Assembly: GCA_946122785.1 (NCBI GenBank)
Contig: CAMGYJ010000006.1
Coordinates: 41,436,066-41,500,065 of the forward strand
Direction: 5' to 3'
Origin: Linum tenue
Taxonomy: Eukaryota; Streptophyta; Magnoliopsida; Malpighiales; Linaceae
DNA length: 64,000 nt
Notes under the pieces: generated by a model
Told to the model about the DNA's origin: nothing
The model's database searches: none
What the model saw: only the letters and a program-made list of their open reading frames with translations
Position numbers and translations under genes: made by a program
Shown: one piece after another, positions 22,157-32,260 of the stretch
How positions within the stretch are numbered: position 1 is the first letter of the stretch
Layout of the letters: every line of letters starts with the position of its first letter

Positions 22157-22260
22157 AAAATCCCTTGATTGCCTGAATATCCACCTTCCATATCTCACTT
22201 TCTTAGTCCTTCCACCTTCTTTATCTTTCCTCCCGGTCTAGTCTAGGGTTTCCTGCAGGC

Positions 22261-22268
22261 TATAAAAC
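22261..22268 (+). promoter_or_regulatory. TATA box ahead of the element C 3' ORF
   Basis: TATAAAAC in GGCTATAAAACC lies 64 bases before the ATG at 22332, with a pyrimidine-rich leader between. It suggests separate transcription of the 3' ORF, as in A and B. Confidence 0.5.
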
Positions 22269-22331
22269 CTATTCACCTTCCTCCGACTTTCTCATCCAAG
22301 AAAACCTAGCCATCCTATAGCAGTTCTCCTC

Positions 22332-23450
22332 ATGGCTCCCAAAAATGCCCAATTGCACTCTGCTGTGGTGTTCAATAACAAAGGCTTTACCAATGCAGCT
22401 GCTTACTCTCGCTATCTTCGACGGTTCTGTGATCGTCCCATCTTTCCCTCCTTCTCCGTACATCCTTCTGGTTTCTCTAAATATGAGATGAACATCCCGG
22501 AGCTTCTTCACGGTCTTGGGTGGGGTTCCCTCGTCGAGGATATGCGCTTTAGCTACTGTCCAGAAGTTGTGCGCCTTTTCTATGCTAATATCAAACGTGG
22601 TCCTGGCCATACTCCTGCCTTCTTTCACACTACTGTCTTCAACTATGAAATTAAGGTCACCCCCGAGCTTTTGGCAACAGCTCTTGATCTGCCTCACTCC
22701 GGTCTACGTGCTGGAACTGACAGTGAGTTTGTGGATCAGGGGTTCGACTTTGAAGCTGCCTTAGAGTCTCACACTAGAGACATTGGTCAGTATTTCCCTT
22801 CTCGCCTGGCTGCTGGGCGCTTGCCGGATGATCTTAAGGTTCTCCACTTATATATCACCAGAAGTTTCCTGCCTCGAGATCTCTCTTGCACCGACGTTCT
22901 TCATTCCTCTGATTTGTGGGTTCTCTCTCATGCTCGAGCTGGTCGTCAGATCAGTTATGCATCGCTTATGTTCCATCACATGCTCTGTTTTGGGATGGAA
23001 TATTTCCGCGGCCCTCTGCCTTTTGGCCGACAAGTCACCAAGTTACTCTATTTGTTGCGTATTGATTTACGTGACAAACTTCATCAGTGCAATGTCTTGG
23101 ATGATATACGTCCTCAACATGTACTTGCCAAGCTCGATGCTCTTGTGGGACCCCATAAGCCCATCACTGGCTCAAGGGGAGTCAGGATCAGCCCTGCATC
23201 TTATGCATCTGGACGTCTGGCAAATGCTCTGGTTGATGCTGCTGTCACTGTCATCAAGCGCGAGACTTCAAATGCAGAGAAACAGTCTGCAACTGTGAGC
23301 AAGCTTAGAGCGGAGGATCTGATGTGGCCTAAGTTTATATATGAGTCTGGATCAGTCAATGATCCAATTAGTTCTGGGTCTGAATCTAGTGAGTCAAGTG
23401 ATAGTGATGGTGTGTCTGAGTATGAGTCTCCACCAAAATATCCTTTCTGA
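22332..23450 (+). CDS. Element C 3' ORF: intact plant transposon protein in env position
   Basis: An uninterrupted 372-codon ORF lies between pol and the 3' LTR. It starts MAPKNAQLHSAVVFNN. Recognisable blocks are NIPELLHGLGWGSLVE, CPEVVRLFYANIKRG, VFNYEIKVTPELLATALDLP and LHLYITRSFLPRDLS. These resemble the family Pfam calls putative plant transposon protein, found downstream of pol in many SIRE elements. The C-terminus is serine/acidic (SSGSESSESSDSDGVSEYES). I see no signal peptide or strong membrane span, so the envelope label often used for SIRE does not fit from the sequence. It is the only full-length intact element ORF of the nest. Function unknown. Confidence 0.75.
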   Translation: MAPKNAQLHSAVVFNNKGFTNAAAYSRYLRRFCDRPIFPSFSVHPSGFSKYEMNIPELLHGLGWGSLVEDMRFSYCPEVVRLFYANIKRGPGHTPAFFHTTVFNYEIKVTPELLATALDLPHSGLRAGTDSEFVDQGFDFEAALESHTRDIGQYFPSRLAAGRLPDDLKVLHLYITRSFLPRDLSCTDVLHSSDLWVLSHARAGRQISYASLMFHHMLCFGMEYFRGPLPFGRQVTKLLYLLRIDLRDKLHQCNVLDDIRPQHVLAKLDALVGPHKPITGSRGVRISPASYASGRLANALVDAAVTVIKRETSNAEKQSATVSKLRAEDLMWPKFIYESGSVNDPISSGSESSESSDSDGVSEYESPPKYPF

Positions 23451-23469
23451 ATGTTGGACTTTAAAACTT

Positions 23470-23477
23470 AGGGGGAG
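23470..23477 (+). other. Upstream second polypurine tract of element C
   Basis: AGGGGGAG in CTTAGGGGGAGC repeats the core of the terminal tract at 23673-23681, about 205 bases earlier. It could be an extra plus-strand primer. Confidence 0.45.
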
Positions 23478-23672
23478 CAGGGTTAGTAGTCGCAGTAGGT
23501 CTCTTGATGTTTTGGGTGTCATCATCTGGAAAGCTTCTAATAAATAAAATGAATTGTCTTGTCTTTCTATCTCTTGTTTTGAAAATCTCGGTTTATATGA
23601 TTGGAACAGACTGCACCAATGTGTGTGTTGAGCATGTGCAGGACAGGTAAAGGAATTGAGCCAGTGACAAGC

Positions 23673-23684
23673 TTAGGGGGAGTT
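23673..23684 (+). other. Element C polypurine tract
   Basis: TTAGGGGGAGTT abuts the 3' LTR start at 23685. Confidence 0.8.
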
Positions 23685-24583
23685 TGTTGAGTGAAGCTAT
23701 GTCAGCTGGCGTCGAGAATTTTGAGGAAAGAATTGAGACAACATCAGAATTAGAAGCAGAAAAGGAAAGATGTAAGGATTCTACTAAATCAAGGATATCA
23801 AGCTGATTGATTCTCCAAATCACAAGTTAACGGCAGGGAAGCAGCTGGTATAAAAGAGAAAGGGTTTGGGTAGTATAGCATCCTTTAAAAAAAAAAGTTT
23901 GATTCAAAATCAGAGCTAGGGCAAGAGTGTCTGTTTTGAAAGAAAGGAAGTGTGAGCTATCAGGAAGATAGTTTGTGTGTGATCTATAGGCTGAAAGCTT
24001 GGCAGGGAGCTAAGTTTTAGCAGGGATTCTGATCTTTGACCGTCAAAGATCTTGTGACGGGGAGTTGCAGTGAGATCATCATTGTACCTTGTAACAGAAA
24101 ACACTATCATAGTAGATCGTCAAAGGACTCAAATCAGAGTGCCTTTGACCGTGGACTAGTCGATACTGATTCATCAGTATCGGAAACCACGTAAAGATCG
24201 CCGTGTTCATTGCACTCTTTATTCGTTTTGTTTGGCTGTGTGATCTGACTCTGTTTTTGCAGAAAAGACTCTGTTTTGTTTGCAGGTTGTGTTCTACGAC
24301 AAGAAGGTGAAGCAGTAGCAAATAACGTCGTAAAACGTTGTCGGTTTGGAGACTAACTGGGCTGGAAGTGTGTGGACATTAACTAAACTATGAACGGGCG
24401 TCAAGCCCAAACAAATCAATCCAGTGAAGTGCATAATCCAAGTTTGTCATTCATTTTACATAATCAATCTAACCCTTCACTATGTCTTTGTCAATTTTCT
24501 TCTTCGTTATTCTGCCAAAGAAATTAGGGTTCGAGAAAAACCTAAATCGAGTAGGTTCAGACTCGCGCTCGTCTGCACCAACA
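23685..24583 (+). repeat. Element C 3' LTR
   Basis: It is 899 bp, nearly identical to 16433-17330, and is followed by the CTACA duplication and the resumed integrase of element B. Confidence 0.92.
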
Positions 24584-24588
24584 CTACA

Positions 24589-25600
24589 GTCACGCTTCTA
24601 CTGGCCCTCACTCTTCAAGGATGCAGACAACTTCGCACGACAGTGCAACCGCTGCCAGAGGTCAGGTAACATTTCCTCCCGGGATGAGATGCCCCAACAT
24701 ATATCTGTTGTTTGTGAAATTTTTTATGTTTGGGGCATCAATTTCATGAGCCCATTCCCTCCATCTTTTGGCAATTTGTATATATTTGTTGCAGTAGACT
24801 ACGTCTCGAGGTAGGCAGAAGCTCAAGCCATGCCCACCAATGATGCAAGACGGGTCTGCTCATTTCTGAAGCAGTTGTTCTCCCGGTTCGGGACACCTCG
24901 CGCCATCATAAGTGATAGAGGAACCCATTTTCAAGGGCAATTCACTAAGCTCCTCTCTCGCTATGGTGTTAACCATCTGGTGTTGGTGGCTTACCATCCC
25001 CATACAAATGGTCAAGCGGAGCTGACAAACCGGAAGCTTAAAAGAATAATAAAAGAGACGGTGGATCAGTCCCGCAAGGGTTGGTCCACCAAGCTCGATG
25101 ATGCTCTCTGGGCATATAGGACAGCCTACAAAAACTCAATTGGTACTTCACCCTATAGGCTTGTCTATGGGAAGGCGTGTCATTTGCTAGTAGAACTAGA
25201 GCACAAGGCCTTCTGGGCCCTTAAGTTGCTAAATCTGGATTTGAGTGTTGCAGGTACTGTATGTAAGCTGCAACTGCTGGAGTTGGAGGAATGGCGTTAC
25301 CACGCCTACGAGAACACCCTACTCTAATGGGAGCGAACCAAGCGTCTCCACGACGCTCGGTTGAAGAGCCCAAAGGAGTTTCAGATAGGTGATCGTGTTC
25401 TTCTCTTTAATGCACGCCTGAAACTCATTCCGGGCAAGCTGCATTCGAAGTGGTCAAACTCATTCCGGGCAAGCAATGTTCGAGGTGGTCAAGACCCTTC
25501 ACGGTCATCCAAGTATTCCCGCATGGTGCGGTGGAGATCAGCAATGCTCAAACTGAGTCGTTAAAAGTGAACGGCCACCTCTTAAAGTTGTATTAGGGGG
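24589..25600 (+). pseudogene. Element B integrase, continuation after copia insertion
   Basis: The frame resumes with FYWPSLFKDADNFARQCNRC (second half of the HHCC zinc finger). The catalytic core follows. The first aspartate position reads VWGINFMSPFP, so Asp is Asn. The second is present in [13 protein letters not shown] and the glutamate in [13 protein letters not shown]. Stops at about 24813 (TGG to TAG) and 25326 interrupt it. Between 25419 and 25475 an 18-bp stretch (AACTCATTCCGGGCAAGC) is directly repeated, disturbing the C-terminal domain. The tail ends in the usual VNGH-L-KLY block near 25570. Integration activity would be lost. Confidence 0.85.
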
Positions 25601-25659
25601 GTGAGGTCGAGCATGCATAGTCGCTTTTGAGCGAAAACTGGTCGAATCCGATGCTCTAG

Positions 25660-25870
25660 AATTCCACACCGCCAGGTCTAAATTCTGCACGGCCGCATGG
25701 AATTCCCCCTTGGTCGTGTGACGCTCCTGAATTTCCACATGGGCGCAGGGGTCCGCCACACGGCCGTGTAAAAAACTCGGCCAGCCCGTGTGGATTTCTC
25801 GGAGCCACATGGGCAAAAATCTGCTCCACACAGCCGTGTGGTGACCCGCGCGGCTATAAAAAGCCTCACA
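25660..25870 (+). promoter_or_regulatory. Element B internal promoter for the 3' ORF: CGGCCG palindromes and TATA box
   Basis: Repeated motifs of the type CCACA-CGGCCG-TGTGG (for example 25756-25770 and 25826-25841, with one or two changes) use the same vocabulary as the LTR of B. They lead to TATAAAAA at 25855-25862 inside GGCTATAAAAAGCC. A pyrimidine-rich leader and the 3' ORF follow. Promoter activity is inferred from position and motifs. Confidence 0.6.
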
Positions 25871-26145
25871 CGGCCGCGTGTGTTCAGAATCTCAAAACTC
25901 CTTGCCGAAAAACCGCGATTTTTTGGAAATTTTTTGTCGGTTTTTCACCAAACCAACACCATACACAATCTTCCCTCCTCATTTTCGGCCTTCCCTTGAT
26001 TTTTGGGGCGATTTGGGCCGGCTTTTGGTCACCGGAGGAGACTCCGGCGAGGCTTCGACGAGCAATTTTCAGGCATAAATTCGGGTTTTCGTCGCTTCCA
26101 TTTCCTTCCCCTCATCATCCCCTACACTTCTACTTGTGTCTCCAG

Positions 26146-26640
26146 GTTTGATATTGCCCTTTACCTTGTGAATTATGGAGAATTGGGTGTTAGGGTGTGT
26201 ATTTGGAGAACCTCATTGAAACATGCGATTTGATTGCAATTGATTGAGGGGAAGGCTTGGTTTATGTGTGGAATATGTTGGGCAATGTTTCCCTTGCTTG
26301 ATTGAGCCCTTGTGTGCTAGGAATTTTCCCATTCTATGCTTAATTTAGAAGTGCACACAAGGTGTTCGATGAAATGCTAGTTTTTCATACCATTTTGTAG
26401 GAGTCGGTTGGGGCCCTTAATGATGTGCTTTAATGGTATTTTGGCTATGGATGTTAACCTTGAGTTGCCTACTTTATTGTGAATGTGCGCCCCTGCCCAG
26501 ATTGTGCTTGTTTGCTCAAGTTATTTTACCCTGAACTATGGATGAAACTAGGGTTCGACTGTTTTCTATTATTGAGTGTGGGGGTGTGATTGACCGTTCC
26601 TATGACTCTTTTGGCTCCACTTTGGTTTAATTTCTTGAAG
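26146..26640 (+). other. Possible intron in the leader of the element B 3' ORF
   Basis: A donor-like TCCAG/GTTTGA at 26141-26151 and an acceptor-like TTTCTTGAAG ending at 26640 bracket the leader, five bases before the ORF ATG (26645). Element A shows the same arrangement (6765-7059). The prediction is by eye only. Confidence 0.35.
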
Positions 26641-26644
26641 GTTC

Positions 26645-27951
26645 ATGTCGAAACCAGATCTTAAGCATCGGGTCATCCATGATTTGAAAAGGGGCTCGCA
26701 CAAGGATCACTTTAAGCGCGTCCTGGCCTGTAAGTTTGGGGAGCATTACTCTTGGACCAGGGGGAGTTTCAGAAGCTGAATTGCTACGACTACTTCATCA
26801 CTATTGCTACCAACCGTGCATGGCGCCGGCTGTTGTCTGTGCACGAGAAGGTCTACCATAAGCTGGTGGTAGAGTTCTACACTACCTTTAGGCACGAAGA
26901 GACCACCGACTGGGCGGACAATGAGGTCGTCAAGTTCAGGCTAGGTGGTGAACCTCGATCCATGAGCTACCACGAGTTGGCTGTGGCTCTGACCTCGACA
27001 TGGCCGATGATGAGGATTATTTCATCGAGGTCACTAATCCAGTCGGTGTATCCTTCAAGGCTCTGTACACCCGGCTAGCTCAGCCCGTTCAGGACCCCTT
27101 CACTGCGGGGCAGACAAAGTCTTGCACTCTACAGCTCGAGAATGGCTTGCTCCACCACTTACTCGCGAAGTCTATGTACTTCATCCACTTGATCCGCACT
27201 GAGCACCATGCTCTCCACCTGGGTTCTGTGGTGGCGAGGACTATGGACAAGAGTGCTATTACTCTGGGGACCCTCCACTGCACCCCACTCATCACCCGCA
27301 TGGCAACCTATTTCCAGATCCCCTATCAGGATTGCACTGAGCAGGGGGGACACCTGAGTTTTCGTAGAAGAGACGATCTTGAAGATGCACCTCTTGAGAG
27401 TCGAGCGCGGTGTAAAGAGGATTGAGGGCTTTCCTGTTCCCCCCATCCCTGCGGAGGATCAGCCCGCAGTTCCTGAGGATGCTGCCACCAAGGATGTCAA
27501 CCCCGATGATGTGGACGCTGCTCCCGACCACCCCGCCCCTTACCAGAGCACCTATGAGCATGGGGGTGGTAGCTCTACATTTCCATCCCTTGACTACTTC
27601 GCTCACCAGTTCCAACAGATGAATCTACAATATCAGCAGCTCCTCGAGCATCATGTCTAGTTCCAGCAGTAGTACTCGGCCCACCAGGCCGAGTATAACA
27701 CCCGGGCGTCTGCATATGATGAGCGTCTCGGCCGCATGGAGGCCCAGCAGAGGGTCACCCTTGCTCACATTGAGAGGGAGCGTGGCCGGGCTCGTCGTAT
27801 GTAGAAGGTCCAGCAACACCTGCTCCATCTGATACTGGGCGATCAGCCAGTCTGGAGGACTCCCTGGGAGGATTTCCCACTACCACCCCCACCAGCCAGT
27901 GACGATGCCTTCATGGGCGACATCAACTTGGATAATTTTGGTGACGAGTAG
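26645..27951 (+). pseudogene. Element B 3' ORF (Athila ORF1-like protein in the env position), frameshifted
   Basis: It starts MSKPDLKHRVIHDLK at 26645. The frame changes near 26780 and 27000. Blocks that match the 3' ORF of A include KLVVEFYTTF, VKFRLGGEPRSMSYHELAVAL and TAGQTKSCTLQLE. The C-terminus (27379-27951) has a proline/acidic linker, FAHQFQQMNLQYQQLLEHHV, two CAG-to-TAG stops (27658, 27670), and DERLGRMEAQQRVTLAHIER with predicted coiled coil. I see no signal peptide or membrane span, so this is not a classical envelope. The family resembles what Pfam calls the Athila ORF-1 family. Function is unknown. Confidence 0.7.
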
Positions 27952-29352
27952 TTTGTACTTGTCGCCTCTTCGAGTGTGTTTGTTTTTTGGATTTTTCATG
28001 TTTGCTCCATGTGTGTGAGGAGCTTGAACTGAGTCTTTTGTGTGTTTTTCTTTTGTGGATTTTCCGTTTTGTGCCCATCTGAGCTGACTCTGATCCCTAA
28101 CGCACAGTGTGCTAGTGTGTTATTTATGTTTCCCTCGTTCAACACTGTTCCATCGTTCCGTCTGTCCCCCAATGACTGGTCCATTTCCAGTTCTCCTGGT
28201 AACGTCGTTCCCCGTTCTCCCGGTAACGTCGTTCCCCTTATCTTTCCCTCTTCTCCATTGAGGGCAATGTCTTGCTTAAGTGTGGGGGTGTTTCTCTATC
28301 TTTTACTGCTAGATGAGTTTGTGCGCTTGGAGCCTAGTCCACTATCCAATTTGATGAATTGAGGGCTCCAAGTATTGTTCCCTGCAAAATCCTGCTCAGT
28401 ATGCTTTGAATTGACAGTCTTTAGGGTGATATGCAACCTAGGGAGGTAGTTGTACCACTATGGAGGATGTTGAAGTATAAGATTTTTCCTATCTATCTCT
28501 CTGCTGTGCCGGTTGATTTTGTGAACTAGTGGATTTAGGACCGTTGATTCATGTGGTATTGATGACTCCTATTATGTTGTGTTGTGGACTCGTGTATCGA
28601 AAAAGGGTGCTCATATGTGAAATGAAAAGGCAGTTGGTCCTCCATGTTAACAACTTTGAAATCTTAAGACATGGGGTAAGCCCGACGTGTGTGGCACCGT
28701 TCATTGCACAAAATCGGGTTTTGGAAGAGATTTTAGTGATCCTTGGTGGGGTAGGCCTACAAGGTGAAGCTAAGTTGTCACTAGTACAAGTAAAATTTCC
28801 ACTCGTTGAACGGTTTGCCTACTTGAGGATGTGTTTTTAAGGGCACGGATAGAGCTTCCGACCCCCCTTAATTCCATTGACCCTCCAAACAAAGTGAGGA
28901 ATAGGAGTTAAAAGAAGTACTATGGCGAGCGAAAAATGTACATAAATTGCTCTTGTCACCTAATAAGGGCAGACCGTGCATACAAACTGCAGTTGGAACC
29001 CCAGCAAGGTAAAACAAAAAGAAAAAAAAGAAACAAATAGTAAGAAGAAGGGGTTCCAACAAGTGAAATGAAATGGAAGAGCCCCCGATACAATGAGTCC
29101 TTGGTTGTTGAATGGTGTGAGTCTCCTTATCCATGAATTGACTGTCTTAGTTCCACTGCTTCTCATGATCCTGGATTGATTCTAGTACTCGCATTGAGAG
29201 AGATAGGGGGCGTCTTAGAAGACCAATTGACCTCATAAGTTGCTAAATGATCGAGAAAATCCTCTGCCGATGATCGGGGTTGCATGTTGCTATAGAGGTC
29301 TAGAGAGCTGCATTGGTTTGAGTCAGGTTTTCTTGGGGACAAGCAAACGGTT
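27952..29352 (+). other. Element B structured 3' non-coding region
   Basis: No gene is seen. In order it holds: a CCATTGAGGGCAATG mini-hairpin and CTTAAGTGTGGGGG (28275-28288), the CTTGGAGCC/GGCTCCAAG hairpin (28326-28372), an 11-bp perfect stem GTTGGAACCCC/GGGGTTCCAAC around a purine-rich loop (28992-29060), and a hairpin with a GGGA loop (29328-29347) just before the polypurine tract. The same order occurs in A, E and, in part, F and D. Confidence 0.7.
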
Positions 29353-29367
29353 AAGTGTGAGGGAATT
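29353..29367 (+). other. Element B polypurine tract
   Basis: AAGTGTGAGGGAATT lies directly before the 3' LTR. The T/A change within the G run differs from the AAGTGTGGGGG of its relatives and may be damage. Confidence 0.7.
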
Positions 29368-30753
29368 TGATGACTTGATATATACACATTTTTGTCCACC
29401 ATTCCTCTATCGTTTGAGTCTCAACTCTCGTGTTTTAGGCCGATTTCACGCTAGGTTGTTCGTGTTTGTACGTGAAGGAAGGTTTGGGCACGAGTTTAGG
29501 GTCGATTGGACGAAGTTGGAACGATTGACAGGAAGCTGGGAAACTACACGGTCAGTCCTAAAAACCACACGGCTGTGTGACGTGGCCGTGTGGAATCCCT
29601 TTGCGTGGGCAAACCACATTGGTCATGCAAAGGACCCCTTGTGGCCGTGTAGAAATCCCAAAGACCTTCACACGGGCATGCCGAGATTTCACACGGCCCT
29701 GCGATTCTGGGCGTGTAGCGTGCATGAAGGCACATAAGTGAAACGTGGCGTTTTACACCTCCACAGGGGCAACTGGGAATTCTAAACTGACGTGTGGCCT
29801 AGCCGTGTAGTCGCAAAATTCTGGCTTTTAACCCAATTTCGGGTCTTTTGAGAGTTGAATCGATTTTTAGAGCTAGAAACAGAGTCCTAGAGAGAGAAAA
29901 TGCAAAGAACACACCCTAGAGGTGATTTTGGAGATGGGTTTCATCAATCAAGCTTGGATTTCATCCTTGGAGTGAAGATTATCATCCCAGAGCAGATTCT
30001 TCCCATCTTGATGAGTATGAATGCTTTTTTTTCCTGTTTCCCTCTCTCTCTCTCTCTCTCTCTATGGAGTAGAACCCTCTCTGACTTAGGTATGAAGAAC
30101 CCTAGTTCCATGTGTTAGGGATATCAATTGTAATGACGTTTGGATTGTGATACTGCTTGATTATAATCGATTGAAGTTTTTTTAATTGAAGCCTGATCAT
30201 CTTTTATTGATTTCTGCTGCAACCTAAGATAGATAGAATATGATTAGTTTGTTAGAGCTTCTTCAATCGGTAGTAGTGAATCGATTATATGAGAGTTAGT
30301 CGATTCACTGCTTTGTACTGGAATCCAATTCCAGTAGTGGAGTTCTGTGTCTATTGCCTCAGCAGTCTATCCCGGTGAAGGCTAGTCGCCTGCCAGTTAG
30401 TCTGTCTGAGAGGGCTTGGTCAGCTTAATAGATTCCAAGCTACTGTCGGATCTTCCGCAGTTTAATCAACTGTAAATCAACCAAAGGTAATTTCAACTTT
30501 GACCTACCTAAGGAGCTAGGGGGACTCATTCCCGAGTGACTCTTCCCCTACTTAAGAACTTTGAACCATTTCCTGCTTTCTTACTGCTTTAGCTAAAATC
30601 ACATTCACTCAACTTAGTTTGCTAGATAATAAATCATCACGGAGTATGTAGTAGATCTAGACCCCGGGTTGATAAATAGAACTTGCCACTATTCTGCATT
30701 TCCGGACTGCGATTACACTTGGTCGCAGTTTGGTGTTATGTTTTAGCATGTCA
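29368..30753 (+). repeat. Element B 3' LTR
   Basis: It starts TGATGACTTGATATATACAC and ends TGTCA (1386 bp). It carries the leader motif ATGGAGTAG at 30064-30072 next to a CT microsatellite (about 30041-30063). No primer site follows, and the next bases (ATGTC) are the target duplication. Confidence 0.85.
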
Positions 30754-30758
30754 ATGTC

Positions 30759-31780
30759 CCGCACTTGTTTCCGTCTCCCCAATCTTGAAATTTTGGATCT
30801 ACCGCGATCCCAAAATTTTGGCTCGAGAAAATGACTCCACAATTCTAAAAGTTTAGCTTTCCCTCTATTTGTTTTCGCAAGATAAACACTCAAGTATAGG
30901 AAAATAAAGCATAGTCGTTCCCCCTTCTTCCCCGATAACCCTCCCCTACTGGCTTCTGGTACTCGTTCTACCTTCCTCTCCTTAACAGTTCCGTCGACTT
31001 CTTTTTCTGCTTTTCTGCTCAACCCAACCATTAATACACTCACGCACAAACCCTGCCCTCTCAAATCCAAGTTTCCATCGCCTCCGCCTTGCACAAGCGA
31101 CAACCTTTGCCTCAACGCCCCTTCTCCATGGGACAAGTTACAATCATGGTCCTCCTCCATTCACAAACCCTTCTTCTCGATGGGTATCAAGGGTTGGTTT
31201 TCACTCCTCTTTATATTTTTTAAGATTGGGATGGTTTGGTTTCGATTTCATTCCGTAACTAATCAAATTGCAGATTTTCAGTTCTTTCCAAATTAAACCT
31301 TTCTCCTTCCGATTGAACATGAATTTGATCCCAACAATGATTTCTAACATCTTTTGATACTCAATTTCAGCTTTTACATTTGATTAACTATTTTTGTTAA
31401 TAAAAAATTAGGGTTTTGTTTAGGGTCAGTTGTGGGTTTTGAGCAATCGCACGTATGACTTTACTAACTAGCTGTTCACTTCTCTTCAGCAGAGTTCTGC
31501 TTTAAAATGATCACGTGGTTAGGTCTTCCTGGTCGAGGAGAAGGTAACCCATTTTCATTTATGAACTTATCAAAGCTCTTCGCTTTTCCTTTTTCTCCCA
31601 TTTGAGTATGTTTTTGTGTGCTACTTATTATGGGTGTTTCCCTGATTCGGGTTTCAGTAATCGTCCAATTGAAAGCCACCGCTGATGCTCTCATACTCAA
31701 ATAAACCAAGTTCAAGGTATTCTCTATATCTTGCATAAGATAACCCTTCCCCTTTGTTCTGATTTCTTCTTGTTCAACAG
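30759..31780. other. CACTA interior, no supported gene
   Basis: A pyrimidine-rich stretch with gene-leader character and possible small exon-like segments (for example 31491-31540, bounded by CAG and GT). I cannot link it to a known protein. It may be the 5' part of the captured phosphatase gene. Confidence 0.35.
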
Positions 31781-32260
31781 CCAGAGCTACTTTCATTCTC
31801 AAATAGGGTGGCGTCCTCTAATCCAAACACACCAGTCTACCCTCGCCTGCCGAAATGAAATAAAAGCAATCCTCCTCTTTCCTCAACTGCTCAAATATTT
31901 TTTTATCTTTGTTATGTGCTTTTATATGTTGGATGCAACAGATGACCGTAACGTGGACAAGCGGGTATGGAATCAGTGAAGCAGAACCATTTGTTGAATG
32001 GAGGTGCCTAGGGGGGATGAAGATGACTGTCCTCCCAATGGTTAACTGCCGAGACCCTGGTTTTTGGTCAAAGAACCATGTGGTGAGTCATTCATAACCC
32101 TTTTTTCTGCAATTCCTTCTTCAAAACTAATTCTTAAAATGGGGTACTTTGACGATGACTTCACAGTAGGCTTTATTTTCAGTCAATCCGTCAGGTGCCC
32201 TTGCAAGAACAGTGGGATGCAAGATCCTGGATATATCCATACCAGCTTTCTGAAGGAGAA
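31781..32260 (+). pseudogene. Captured purple acid phosphatase gene fragment inside the CACTA element
   Basis: Three exon-like blocks read in order as a plant purple acid phosphatase N-terminal region. 31781-31855 (after TTCAACAG) encodes SNRVASSNPNTPVYPRLPK. 31942-32082 (after GCAACAG, before GTGAGT) encodes MTVTWTSGYGISEAEPFVEW. About 32184-32257 encodes, with a frame change, ALARTVGCK and DPGYIHTSFLKEN. These match the family's fibronectin-like domain that precedes the metallophosphatase domain. The metal-binding motifs are absent. A stop closes the first block and a frameshift the third, so no enzyme is made. Introns are retained, so the capture was at DNA level. Confidence 0.75.

Larger units (their letters stand above)
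16433..24583 (+). mobile_element. Element C: SIRE-type Ty1/copia retrotransposon with 3' ORF
   Basis: LTRs 16433-17330 (898 bp) and 23685-24583 (899 bp) begin TGTTGAGTGAAGC and end CACCAACA. They are flanked by a perfect 5-bp duplication CTACA (16428-16432, 24584-24588). By eye the LTRs differ at about 16 positions. The primer site matches tRNA-iMet. Domain order protease-integrase-reverse transcriptase-RNase H is copia. A long ORF after pol and long LTRs point to the SIRE/Maximus lineage. It is inserted in the integrase of element B. Confidence 0.92.
1372..30753 (+). mobile_element. Element B: full-length but decayed Athila-type LTR retrotransposon (hosts A and C)
   Basis: The 5' LTR starts TGATGACATGATATATACAC at 1372 and the 3' LTR starts with nearly the same bases at 29368 and ends TGTCA at 30753. 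Flanking five-mers are ATGCC (1367-1371) and ATGTC (30754-30758), a target duplication with one change. Order of parts: LTR, tRNA-Asp primer site, gag, protease, reverse transcriptase/RNase H, integrase, internal promoter, 3' ORF, structured 3' region, polypurine tract, LTR. That is Athila architecture. Two later elements sit inside it: A in the 5' LTR and C in integrase. Confidence 0.85.

Noticed and set aside
30657..31160. 167-codon minus-strand ORF
   Set aside because: It crosses the 3' LTR boundary of element B into CACTA sequence, so it is a chance frame over two unrelated insertions.
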